A DNA stretch of 64,000 nucleotides from contig NC_045143.1 in assembly GCF_008831285.2 (NCBI RefSeq), positions 17,086,464-17,150,463 of the forward strand, read 5' to 3'. The notes below the pieces were generated by a model, which ran no database searches, was not told the origin of the DNA, and saw only the letters and a program-made list of their open reading frames with translations. Source of the stretch: Nymphaea colorata (lineage: Eukaryota > Streptophyta > Magnoliopsida > Nymphaeales > Nymphaeaceae). Every line of letters starts with the position of its first letter. Position 1 is the first letter of the stretch. This document shows positions 49,057 to 62,800 of the stretch, piece after piece. Position numbers and translations under genes: made by a program.

Positions 49057-50860
49057 TAAGCTATGATTGTTCCTCTAGCTCTACTTGCTGGCAGATTATT
49101 TCACTTGTAACAGAGCATGCAGAATCCTTTCCTACCTATTTTATGTGCATGAATAGGTGATCCTAGATCTTATGACGATATGTAAAATGTAACTTTTCAA
49201 TGAAGGCCTTGCATGTAGCGATTTTAATAGGGGTTGTATAATAGAAGTGTCCGGTAGCAAGGCTTTCTCGACTACTTAGTGGGAAGACTTGCTCCTTTTG
49301 TCACGAAGTGACGCACTCAGGCTTCTTGGGTCTCAGAAAAGATCACTTTACTGCACTGCTAAAATAAGGTGCGAAGCTATCCCCTGGGTCGATGACATGT
49401 TCCACACATACGGAGCATTGTTCGGGATCGGAGATATGGCGCACTGTTTTCCTTCTCATGTTTTACGGTATCCTTGGGATACGTTGAACAGAGCGACCTT
49501 TGAAGGCCTATGTTGAGGATCATATTGCATAAAGTACCTCAGACTTTTTTATACTTATTTTTTATTTTGTATTCCCGTAACTTACTATTACATATAATAT
49601 ACAAAAACATTCCGCAGTTCCGCATTAACCATGCCATATAATTGAGAACTCTTCTTTGACAGCAATAGGATGTTGACAGTAGCTTAACATTGATCCAAAG
49701 AATCACATCAGATTCAACAGAATAAAAAATAAAAAATGTTAAATGTGACAAGTCCTTTTTACAACAGTACTCAGGCTTCTTAGTTTACAGAAGCTATCCT
49801 GGATCAATAACATGTTCCACACGTACGATCGCTGACGAGTATTCCGATGAAAGAGGCATGGAGCATTGTTAGGGATCGGAGGTATGAAGCACTGTTTTCC
49901 TTCCCTCTCATGTTTTACGGTATCTTTCTGATACGTTAGACAGAGGGACCTTTGAAGGCTCACGTTGATGACATATTCCATGAAGCACGTCACATTTTAG
50001 CTTCGTAACTCGTTTATTACGTTTATTATATTTATATACAAAAACATTCAGCAGTTTCGCGTTAACCATGCCATATAATTCAGAACTCTTCTTTGACACG
50101 CAATAGGATGTTGACAACAGCTTAAAATTGATCCAAAGAATCGCGTCAGATTCAACAGAACAAAAAAATAATAAATGTTAAATGTGACAAGTCCTTTTTA
50201 GAAGAATTTGTGTCAATAAAGAACAGTACGGTCTTGGAATTTAACCAGCATCCGTCATTTCTTGGATAACTCAAATTTAGATTTCATCTTCGCCAGATTA
50301 CCATATGCATTACCAACGGAGACAAAAGTTCACATGAAATGAACGAATGGAGATTCCATAGGATTAATCTCACCAAAGGGTTGACAACTTGTCCTAGGTA
50401 TAATTATTATTAATTATCACCAACAACTGTACATCTGGATTTTTATAATCGCACATTGCAATGGTAATTTTGCAGACTCATGCAGAAACAACATATTTGA
50501 AGTGTACGTTTTTTTTATTTCTTTTGCAACAACAAAAATTGTTGTGGTTACCTTATTTCCGTAAGATAAAATACTACAAAGACCTATCATTGAATAGAGT
50601 TTATATTATCCTTCATATTTTTCCAGTTTATTGAAACTATAAGATTTTTCTTGAGATCATTTTCAAGAAAGAGCATTATGAAAAGAGCTCCCAAAAGAAG
50701 CTTGCCAAAAATGTAATCGCAGCGGACATCTAGACTTTCTTTTTCTTTTTTATCTGACGGAAAAAGGTAAACAGCACCTCTATTTGTGTAGCATTTACAT
50801 GCATAATAATAGACACGCACATTTACATGGTGGAGTTAATGGTCGTATCACAACCAGGAC
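49057..50860. other. Intergenic region between two convergent genes
   Basis: This stretch holds the 3' ends of the endosulfine-like gene (plus) and PMS1 (minus). Its central 900 bp is a tandem duplication, listed separately. No gene is visible; the open frames inside the duplicated units are not shared between the copies. Confidence 0.5.
49314..50207. repeat. Large tandem duplication, two units of about 450 bp
   Basis: Unit A (49314-49766) and unit B (49768-50207) share, in the same order: ACTCAGGCTTCTT, GAAGCTATCC-CTGG, ATGTTCCACAC-TACG, GGAGCATTGTT-GGGATCGGAG, CACTGTTTTCCTT, CTCATGTTTTACGGTATC, GACCTTTGAAGGC, CATGCCATATAATT, GAACTCTTCTTTGACA, CAATAGGATGTTGACA, TTGATCCAAAGAATC, and finally AATGTTAAATGTGACAAGTC. 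Identity looks like 80-90 percent with several indels (about 30 bp each way). Frames are not conserved between units, so it is probably non-coding or a decayed mobile element. Confidence 0.9.
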
Positions 50861-53800
50861 CTACCTGTTGGGTATCTTGGTTAAATCCACCAAGTGTCGC
50901 ATGGTTGGCCTCCCATGTGGACAATTCCATGGAGACCTTAGTTCTGCTAAGTGGAGGACAATCTGTCAAAGATCAGCCATGAGTGAGTCGTTACCAGGCA
51001 TAGTTACTGATTCTCTGTAACATTAGCTTCCTCCAAAAAATGCAACATTTTTCCAACTGGTGGCTTTCTTTTTGCATGCATTTTCATCTCAGCATGCACA
51101 ACCAATTTAAGCTTCGACATGGCATCGGAAAAGCAAAAGGAGTGAGTACGAAAGCTACAAACAAAAGGAGGATGTTCATTCTTACCTTTTGCATCTCATT
51201 TTTCCTCAGTGGGTCACCAATCATAACGGAAGACCGGCAAGCACGTGATGCAAACATACTTCGAACCCTCGAGGGACAAATAGAATCCAGAGTATCCATT
51301 TTGTAGGTACTCAAAATAGAGCAGTCCCCCTGGGTATCAGCCAGCGCAGAAACAAGTTCCTTAACATCTGTAAAAAAAGTCAAAGCAATAGCAACTGGAG
51401 TGAATACATAGCATGTGACTAAACACAAGTTCACTGCAATAGGTTTTTTAAAATTTGTTGAAACTAAAATGATAGCACTTGAATTTGAAAATGGTGGGTA
51501 GAGACAAGTTCGGTAAATATGACAACACAAATTCATGTATGGTAAGCCAAACCAGAATAATCACCTGCAGCACCAAACGTTATGTTTTTGCTAAAGGGAA
51601 CTGCCGTCAACAGAAAATGGCATCCTGGAGGAGCATTCTCATCCTCTTTCAGGATAAATCCATTTTTCCTGTAAATTTCAAATTAAAATTCAACAAAAGT
51701 AATGAGGCATAAGGTAAATAGATGGAAATAACAGTAAAAACTGACTAGGACATCAAGATGTCTCAATACCATTGACTAATATCACAGGAATAACAAAGCA
51801 CCTTTTCAACTTGACTTTAAGAAAAAATTAAACTAAATAAACAACACACTCAAATGAAAAGGGAAGCATATGGGCATGTTGTGTCCATGAAGCCATGTAA
51901 CAATTAGAGAAACATAACATGAGCATGTTGTGTCCATGAAGAAAAGGAAGAGAAAAAAAAAAGGCTTAGCCACAGCGTGGAGCAACAAGAAAAACAAAGT
52001 AAAATAAGCAGCCACAGCGTGGAGCAAGAAGAAAAACAAAGTATAATAAGCTAACAAGTCTAAACATCCATCCAATCACAACTTGAGAAACATAACACTT
52101 GCTTGTTTTATTTTGTATATGAAAATAAGAAAATAAATTAGCCTCCGCGAGCATATGCATGAGCAAAGTACCCAAGCAAACTGAATTAAAAAATGCACCA
52201 AACAAATCTAGTACAAATTGCCCACGTCAACACTGTCCATCCAATTACTTGAAATAAGCTCCAATATACACAAATGTGAATGGTTTAAGAAAGCTTCTAA
52301 ATCAATTTAATTACATAAATTGTTTTTATTAGTTATTCAAACTAAAATTAAAAACAATCAGTGTCTTGCATACATTCAAGCTTGTGGTGTCATAGTCACG
52401 TGAACATTAGGTTAACTGAAACCTGACTTTCAGGCAATTAATAGATTTATGGAATGCCAAAATGTTGTATAGCACAGTGAAAGAGAGTATACTTAGAAGA
52501 GTAAATTGTCTGGCCATTCATCACAATTGATTCCCCTGATTGAGAGGAGACAACTTCCTCCAAGATTTCAATTTCAACTTCAAAATTGTTACTAAGATAT
52601 GCATTGACGCAAACAGCTCCACTTAAGAAAATCTTAAAAATGCAAATTTGACTTCAGATAATGTGCTTAGCCAAAACAAGAGGCTGGAGCAAAGTGTCAG
52701 TACTCTACTTATGACTTGGAGTTCTACGCTGTTGTACGAGCCCTTTGATATTGGAGACACTATTTAATCTACAAAGAGTTTGTTCTGTTTACAGATCATG
52801 AAGCACTTAAGTATCTCCATAGCCAAAAGAAGTTGAGTGCTCGTCACGTCAAGTGGGTTAATTTCATGCAAGAGTACACCTTCTCCATTCGCCATCAGTC
52901 AGGAAAGCTCAATAGAGTTGCAGACGCCCTTAGTAGAAAGAACAACCTACTGATGTCCATGTCTGTGGAGGTAGTCGGATTTGAAAGTTGCAAGGACATG
53001 TATCATGCTGACCCAGACTTCAGCAACATTTGGTATGAGTGCTCTAGTGCGTCTCAACCTCTGGACTCTAAATTTTCCATTCACAATGGCTACCTTTTCC
53101 ATGGAAATAAGTTGTGTATCCCTCAATATTCATTATGATTACAACTTATTGCAGAACTCCATGGTAATGGAATGTCGGGGCATTTTGGGCAAGACAAGAC
53201 ATTCTTTGATGGATGAACGTTACTATTGGCCCAAGATGAGGAAGGATGTCACCAAGTTTGTTCAATGTTGTCGTATTTGCCAAATCGCAAAGGGGCATAC
53301 TCAAAACAGTGGTTTGTATACTCCCCTACCTATTCGAGACAGGTCCTGGGAGCATGTTTCTATGGATTTCATTGTCGGGCTTCCGAAGACGATCCGTAGA
53401 GTGGATTCAATCATGGTTGTGGTAGACAGATTTTCGAAGATGGCCGTTTTCATTCCATGCAAAAGGACGACAGATGCGTCATTGGTTGCCTCTTACTTTT
53501 TCAAAGATGTGGCACGGTTTCATGGACTTCCTCGTTCAATCACATCAGATCGAGATACGAGATTCCTGAGTCATTTTTGGCGTTCCCTATGGTCTCTGCT
53601 TAATACGAAACTTCAATTCAGTAGTGCTTATCACCCCCAGACCGATGGCCAAACCGAGGTAGTCAATAGGATTTTAGGAAACTTGCTTAGGTGTCTGGTA
53701 GGAGAAAATACCAAAACCTGAGACTTAGTATTACCACAAGCTGAGTTTGCATATAATAACTCAGTCAACCGTTCCACTGGAAAGACTCCTTTTCAAGTAG

Positions 53801-56800
53801 TGTATGGTCAGTCCCCCAACCATGTTGTCGACTTATCCCCAGTACCAGGTGTTGGAGAGCATGCTCCGACGGCACTAGATGCTGTTGAATATATGCGTGA
53901 TGTCCATAGTCAGGTGAAGCAGAAGCTCCAAGAGAGCTATGAAACCTACAAGTCCCGTGTTGATCGGGGTCGTCGAGATGTCAATTTTGAAGTGGGTCAA
54001 CAAGTTTGAGTCTAGCTGCGACCTGAGCGATGTCCTCTTGGCACCTATAGTAAGTTAAGTCCTAGGAAATATGACCCTTTCCGTATCAGTCGACGTCTAG
54101 AAAAAAATGCATATCTGCTTGAACTTCCTGAGGATTGGCAAATTTCGCCGATCTTCAATGTTTCTGATCTGTTTCCCTACTCTGGTGACAATAATTCGTT
54201 GGAGACGACTTCTCTCCACCCAGGGGAGAATGATGCAGGGCAGGACCAGACCCGTCACTTTCCTAGGTCCAGTTCCTCGCCTCAGGTTCCACCTTCGGGC
54301 ATCAGGATAGTCCTTGAGCCTTCAGCCGTGGGATCCCTTGTGGAGCCAGAGCTTACGCGAGAGGAGGTTCCTTTGCGTAGATACTCAAGGCGGACCAAGG
54401 GTTGAACTGTAAATTTGGTTTACATATGTTATTTTGTTATACATTTTGTTAGTATATTCATTTTGTATCTAAGTGGGTCTGTTTGGATTCGGGCACTTGT
54501 TCAGGACCCGACCCGTTGCTTTTCACGTCCGTATAAAAGGGACGACAAGGCTATTTTGTACACAGTTGATATCAAATGAAGAAAAAGTTAACTTTTGTTT
54601 CATGCTGTCTTCTTTGTTGTTTTCTAGCGTAAGTGCTTTAGTTTTGAAGTTTCTTTCGTAGTTCTCGTTCATCCTTCATCTTCCAGTTAGTTGTTAGTTG
54701 TCATATGCAAATTGGTTTGCATCAGATAAGATGCAAACTTCTGGAGAAAAAAAAGAACTGAACTATTACAGATTCTGAGGACAAGTTCATCATCCCCACA
54801 TCAGTCAGCTCTACATATCAGGACTCGGGCATTTATCCTCTACAAAGAAAAGGGCCCCAAGGTGTATCCCTTTTATTTGCCGACTTTTCTCCTCCATTTT
54901 CATGCCTTTCCCAATGTCTAGATGTGTGATGGCTAAAACAACCAAAAAACTGTGATGGAATTGCAATTCTTATAGCAGCATGAACGCACTAATGTTGCAT
55001 GTCCTGCAGTCTTTTGAAGTAAATTAATTCAGCCTCTCTCATGCCCCCAAATGTACTCTATTTGCAGAATATATCAGTACTTTCGGTGAACACATGCATC
55101 AAGATGAACATCTCAATCCATTGTACCAATAATCAACTGCAGTACCCAGTACCACAAGAAAAGTATCACCGTCTAATATGCTAATTAAAATGAAAAATCC
55201 TGTTATATTATCATATCATTCTATAACAACAGTAGAAAGAAAACATATTCAAGATAGGCAAAAATAGTTTTCTTTGTAACACAGATGCCAGATAGAGAGG
55301 TGCTAACCGGAATATCTCCATGTTTAGTGACACTACAACTTCTTCTTCAGGTGACAATTCCAGCTTCAATGGCCTAAAGCAATTCATAGAAACAAAATCA
55401 ATCACAAATTATAGCAACTAGGTATTCAAGTAATAAAGGTCAGTTTGCCTAACTAAAGACATCACAATCAAATAAATATATTCTATAACCATGTGAAAGA
55501 AAATAAGAAATGCAAAAGGTGGAGATGAATAGCAAATATAACAGAGCCAAAACAATGAGATTAAGTATATTTTGTAAACCATAAGAAAGACCAAATAAAA
55601 TGAACTTCAAGCAATTCGCTAGCTAAGTGAATCAGATTATTTGAGCTCCCTTGTGTAGAACAGGGATCTTGGAGTGGTTCACTATGAAGACCCAGTTTAG
55701 TTACTCCAAGCAAATCACTTCAGTACCAAGCAAAATCTTGAATTCAATAACCGCGTGTAGTAGATCACAAACTAATATTGGTTCTTTAATCAATACAGTA
55801 AGAATTAAAGGTCACTGGAAAGGCAAACAAGTATGTGGATAACAATCTTTTGAAACCTTTGTTTCGCTCTGAAATATTTAATCAAAGTAGCTTGTAGGTA
55901 AAGATCCCTTTTCTCGCCAATAATGTAAAAATCTAATGTATTTGATAGTTGTTTTCCATAAACCAGGATAAAAAATATATTATAGCTTGTACATAATCTT
56001 CTTATGCTGTACAACAAAAGACTGAATAGAGAAGCGGAAGACCACAGTCCTTTCAATATCATTTTTCACTTACTGAAGTAAAGGTTGCTGATTCATGATG
56101 GTTGTCTTTGAGAGCCGCTCAAAATTATATTTCTCATCAGCTGCATGCTGCACCATTCAAGGAAAAGGAGCTACATGAGCAAAGTGAACATGAAAACAGA
56201 AACTAGGAACATATACAATCTTCTACACAAAGTACTCATACCTGATCGATGATAAATAAGTCTTGATCAAGCCTCCCAATAATAAAACCAAGATTAAACT
56301 GTCCAATCACCTAAATTCATTTTCAATCATGTAAACCCAAATGGATATAGCAAATGTCAGTTCACAGGCAAAGGTAAAGCAACTTAGCAACTAAAAGCAG
56401 TTTCTAAATTCTAAGTTAAAAATGAGTTTTCTTCGGGAAAATCTTGGTCAGTCGAAAAAATTAATTAAGTAATGAACATAAAAACCAAGATTCAACTGTT
56501 GGATCACCTGTAGGTTCATTCTCAGTTATTTCTATCCAAAATGATAGAGAAAATTTCAGTTCGCAACACAATAGCAACTTGAGCAATAAAAAGTAGCTGT
56601 AAGTTAAACACACAATTTTTTCAGCAACATATCAGTGAGCAAAAAGATAAACATAACTTTCTCATTGAGAGAAAAAGCAAAAAACGTAAACACATAATCC
56701 AATCTGTCTGTTTGGAATTAAGATAGAGGGAGAGATGTAGACTAAGTTACCCCTACAAAAATGAAGATAGGGATGGGAAAGGCCCTACTATAAGTGATAA

Positions 56801-59800
56801 AAAGGAGGGTTTTCCCAACAGGGAACCAAATTTAGTCAAGACAGAGATGAACACTTCATGTATGTTTGAAGCCATGAACCTAGAAAAGTAAGTTTGCTTG
56901 ATAAACCTTCAGTTTGATCTTACCTCATTAACATAGTAAATTCATGAGTATCCAGCATTTTACTATAATCAAGAAAGCAGATGATGTAAAAGTGTCATTT
57001 CAATGCAAAGTGACTTCAACACAGCAGGTAGAAAAATATGATATAATGAGATATTCTTCAATAAAGATGGCATCAAACCTAGAAAATAAAAATAAAAGCT
57101 TGTCATGCACCAAGGGAGCTAGAGAAGATCCCGAACAGGGAAGTGAACGCAATTATGAAACCTCATCTGAATTTGATCATGAAGCAAAAGGTTGACAAGA
57201 ACACACTAGAAAAGAAACTTAATGACCTTCATTTTAGCAAAACTCTCTTTTCTGAAGGACCTCTCTAACTCTCTAGTTGCCGCCCACAGAGCCCTTGCTT
57301 TAGCTTCTTCATCTTCATGCAAGCAACTTGACTCAATTGTTGCAGCAGAATAGCACCTGCGCCACAAGCAAACAAAGAAAATACCTATTGACTACAAGTC
57401 CAGTCTGACATAGTCTAAGAGAACACAAATGTCCACTGACCTGCCTAGGGTCCCATTCCTGTTTACATAATTACTGGGACATAATATTGACAATCGCTGC
57501 TCCCTTCTGCTTCTAAGTTCGTTGAAATCAAAATGCAAAGTTGGATACCTATCTGGCATCTCATTAGACAACTTAATCCTTTTTGGACTTTGCACAACTA
57601 CACCACTAGATGATCGTAACAACTGAGCTGCTTGAGCAGTGCTCTCAACCATATTCTCATCACAGCTATTAGGAAAATCTTGTAGCCCTATATCACTACC
57701 CATGAATTGTTCACTTGTCAGATGCTCCTGGATAACATCAAATTTTCATTTTCAAAGGAATCAGGAACAAATATATAAGGTACCATTTTAGAGGCATATT
57801 CATGCAAAATCAAGCATAGACAGTCCACAATATAAATTTGAACCAAATATGCTACCTCTCCTTTCCCCATGCACAAGCACATATACAAAGAAGAGAAACT
57901 AAAACATGAAGAAATCAACCAACAACTCACGTAAATTGAGCAGCGGGCAAAACCAACACCAAGCAGGCTAAGTCTTAGGGGACCAAAGCAACCTAGTCTT
58001 TAGAGGACTCTGTACTCAATATTTACAGAGTACAGATACATGCACGCACAGTTAATCTAAGGCAGTTGAGAAAATGCACACTAGGTCATGTGGCACTACT
58101 GCAATCATATAACCTAAAGCCTTTCCCTAAAATTCTGGGTGAGACAAACCTGAAAAAAAAATTCACCTCCTTTACTTTTCTATAGGACCTTTGGAACAAA
58201 TGTTGGAGAACCAGAAAAAAAGGACGACTAAAGGGAAAAAATAATTAAATAAGACTATAAAATCATCTAACAGTACTTTCACAGCCAAGTTTTTTATATG
58301 ACTTGAAGGAAAAACTAAAATATATTAATGTTATCTGCAAGTACCAATTCATTCAGGGGATCTAGCCATCGATATGATACACATGCATGCGCATGCACAC
58401 ACACACACACACACACACATATACATATATCAACACGACACCCTAAATAACGTTTGCATCTCTATGAGCACGACACTCTGAATAATATATCTACCTTTCT
58501 CCTTAATGAAACTTCAACAATAAATATTCTATAAGAAAGCATATAGACTTAGTAATTAGGGTCGTCAAGAGACTGAAGACTGTAAAAGTTAACATCCAAC
58601 CACATATATATAATACACACACACACACGTAATCTTGTTCAGCAACTTAAAAGCATACATCGAAAACTCAAGTCTTTCTTTATTTTTGGCTTTGAAGAGA
58701 AAACAAAAGATCTTCCTTTCAGCAGCAATCAACTTCTGCACTAAAATTTCCATAGGCTTATCAAATCATCCAAATAAAAGAAAAATTCTCAAACAAAGAT
58801 ATCCGAACCAGAGATGCCAGCATCAATTGTACACTGAAGACTGTATATGGAAACATATCAAATTAAAAATGCGTGCCATGGATAAGCCAATCAGCACATT
58901 TAGATTTTACAGTTTAAAGAGATTTAAATGAACCAGCATATTTAATTTTTTCAAGAGTTAAACACATTGGTGCTTGCTCATGTACAGTACCTGTTGGGAT
59001 TCTTTATCAAGAACCATACATCTAATGATCTCTGGGGCCTCCGATTTATGTGCTCCATGACATATATCCTCCTCCTCTTTCAGCTCATCACTATGGCTAG
59101 CAGAAGCACGCACTAAACTAGATCTAGCTAAAGTTTCATATGGTTTCACATAGGAACCACACTTCTTCATGTTACAGGCCATTAGACTGTTCCTTAAAAT
59201 TGGTTCTTCAGAGAGTAATGTACAGCTTTCCTCTCGATCATTTCTGTTAACTGTTACAAACTTCGTAAGCTTAGATTGGCTTATTTTCTGCCCAGGCAAT
59301 GAATTTCTGTTATTTACTGAATGAGGCAACAGCTTACGAGAAGGTATCTTATAATCATTAAGATTGGTACTTAGACAGGGAGTATCTTTAACCTTCATTG
59401 TCTTGTCCTCCACATCTCCTGCCTGATTAGGACTCCATAAAACAGGAGAAGAGTTGGCCAGATTAACATTTTTTTCACTTAGATCTACAGCTCTTTCCTC
59501 CTCATCCTGAGACTTAACATGCTTTTGATCCAATATATCATCTAAAGTCTCCACAAGAATCTGGTTAGCAAGAAGAGATGTATCATCTTGGTTTTCAGAT
59601 TCTTCACGACGCACTGGATAAGACAAAGAAAGAGAATCTTCATCAGCGCCTTGAGTCTCAGGAACGTCAGTTAATTGAAATGTATTTATGGAATAACTAC
59701 AGTTGCTTGGGGAATAAATCCTCTCCACTGCTTCTCTCAAAGCCAACATCACTGAACCTTCATCAGAAAAGAAAATCTTTCTTTTATCAGGAGTCACGTT

Positions 59801-62800
59801 GATATCGTATTCCTTAGTTGGCAAAATGAAATTCATGATGGCAATAGGATATTGCTTGGAATTTAAACTTTTATAGAATTCATTGATAAGCTTGCTAGCT
59901 TTTGGCAGATCCACTGGCCGGCCATTTACATAAAAGAATTGCCTATCACCCAATGTACGACCCCTACCAGAACCAGGCTTTGAAAGAAAACCTTCAATAT
60001 GGATATTGTCTGATAGGTGCAAGTCCAAAGGTTCAAGGCATGCAAACATTTTCATGCCAAATACCATTATTATGTTATCCCTCAAGGAGGTGCTTCCCTG
60101 GGTCTTGAGAGCGACATACTTGGGATTTTTCCCTACTTTATTAGTGCAAACCAGCCGAACCCCCTTTGCAATAAGAGCATATGCCTGAATAAGAAAAATA
60201 AAAATGAGAAACTTCGTGACAGTAGCCAGATCAATCAATTATCATTTAGGAATGACATAAAAGAAGAACCAAAAGAAAGACAAAAATCAACAGAAAATAA
60301 CAATGTGTAGGGATGTCCCAGAAACAAATGAAATGTAATCACAACCTTTTCTTTGAATATGCAGACATAAAAACGAAATAAAGAGGAGAAAAGAACCTAA
60401 CGGAAGATATGTACTTTTACCTACTGCAGTTTAATTCCCAGAATAAGAAGACATGCAACTTTGTAGAAGAAAGGTATCATATGGAAAATGAAAATTACTT
60501 AATTATCAACAGTTTGATCTCAGGAGCTTCACTACACAAGCATTTTGACAGCATTGAAGTACTCTTTGCACATCAAAATAATAGGAAAACAGTGTGAAGC
60601 AAATTATTGGAACAAACAAGCACTAGAGAGAGTAATCATATCAATATGTAGCACCAGTAAAGAAATTATTCAACAAACAGATGACTGCATATTCACAATG
60701 TGCGGAGACTATCAATTTACATAGATGTGTTGCAGTGTTAGATCTACATTTCCTACCCTTTTACATATCTTAACAGGGCATTCATTCTTCATATGTTTGT
60801 AGGTATACCATACCTTAGGTGAAACTTAACTAGTTATCTTAGATTCTTTATAAGACATGAAAAGCCAGCATATTTAGTTTCATCTTCGGAATTTGCATAA
60901 ATATAGGGTCCTTAACCAGTTATTGTATTTTTTTTTCTCCTCCAGGACAAGAAATGCTTTCAAGCAACAGCTGGTGAAAATAGCTTCATTATTGCATGTG
61001 GCAGCATCCAAATGGGAAGATTCAACTGCATGAAACATATGCATGGAAGGAAAAAAACAGCAGGATGAGAAAGAAGCACTACACATGCAGTAAGGAAATA
61101 AGCTTTGCAAACTCCCGTCGGACATTGCGACTGAATTCCTTACACCTCACAGGCAGAGGAGAGAACAACTTTTCAACAGTTACTGTGGTGCCAACTTGGC
61201 GTGCCATTTTCGTTTCTGAAGTTATTAGGCCAGAATGATCAAATATCAAATGAGTACCAACTTCTTCATTTCTTGTCCTTGTTTCCACAGATAAGTTCCC
61301 TAATGCACATAAAGAACTCAATGCCTCTCCTCTAAATCCAAAAGAACTCAAGGATTGAAGATCAGAAAAATCCGCTATTTTGGTAGTATGATGTTTGAGA
61401 GCAAGCCCCTGCAAGAAGAGACACCTAAATTATTACAGAAATTTTTCCACTCACTAAGCAACAGAATAGTAATGTTGGGAAAAAACAAAAGAACATAGCA
61501 TGTAAAGACAAAAACCGCAGTTTCATTCTCATCGAACATGGATACACAAAAGAATGCAATTGCTAGATCTGTTAAAAAGTCGAAATCCCTAAAAATCTGG
61601 CACAAACAAAAAGCAACACCCCGCCATCCCTGGATCAGATACTCTTAACTCCTACATATGCAAATAACAAATATGGTCCATGTCATGGATAGATTTTCGA
61701 CATTGAAAATCAATAGACTTATTTCTATTAGTCAGTGCATCTTGAAGCCATAACCGGTCCTAATTGAACCACTGGGGCGGTAGACTTCCAGTTCAACCAA
61801 ATTCACTGTTTAAATCCAAAATTCTACACATTCCGTCCAGAGAACTACTGGGCACTAGACTTCCAGGTCCACCAATTTCACTGTTTTAAAATCCAAAATT
61901 GTACGCATTCCTTTCAGAAGTTTGTCTCTGACAAACCATCAAATCGCCAAACCTGATCATTTCACAAAAAAATGACGTTCCCTACCTCAAAGTCACACGC
62001 AAAAACCAACTTCCGATCGAAACCTATTGCAGTGCAGGTGACAGAAAATATAAAATTCCAGTCGCCATGGTTCTCAATATTCCCATCTTTTAATCACCGG
62101 AAAGTTGATATTTTTAGGTGCATATCTTTCAACAAAAACCTAAGGTTTGCGAAATCATTCGACTGGAATCATCTTTCTTGATAAACAAGCAAAACGACGC
62201 ACGAACCTGCATTGCGGGGTAATAAGAGAACACCTAACGCGTTTGAAAACTGAACCCACCCATTGATTTATCCTTTTTTCAAGGAACGTAATATGACAAA
62301 CTCATACCAGATGGGAAGGGCGAACTGCTTCAAGCTGGTGCATCCCAACCCTCTCCAATGTAATCACAGAGAAGACTATCCTACTCCTTGGCAAAGGTAT
62401 CCGATCGAGTCCTGATAAAGAGAGTCCGGAAAAGGATCCTAAAACCGCACCACTTGCAATGGGTTTCCTCAATAAACAAGAGCGACACGTATAGGAAGAG
62501 AAAGTATGTATGTGTGTACCTGGAAGTTGTGGGGTGGGATGCCGCAGCCATTGTCGGCGACCTTGAAGGACTCCCGGCCGTACTCATTGAGGGCGATGTC
62601 GATGGAGGTAGAGCCGGCATCGAGGCTGTTCTCGACGAGTTCCTTAACGGCGGAGGGCAGGTCCAATATCACCTGCCCTGAGCATATCCTGTGCACGTCC
62701 CCCTTGTTGATTGGCCGTATAACTCCGGCCGCAGGCGACGACGAGCCGCCCGCGCGGGCGCCACCGCCACCCGCGCGGGCGCCACCGCCACCCGCTTCCA

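Noticed and set aside
49289-49516. 75-codon frame inside the tandem duplication
   Set aside because: The second unit of the duplication does not keep this frame, so it is unlikely to be coding.
62290-62400. Possible extra PMS1 exon in intron 1
   Set aside because: A CAG acceptor and a GTATGA donor flank a short frame, but exons 1 and 2 already join in phase and match the family without it.
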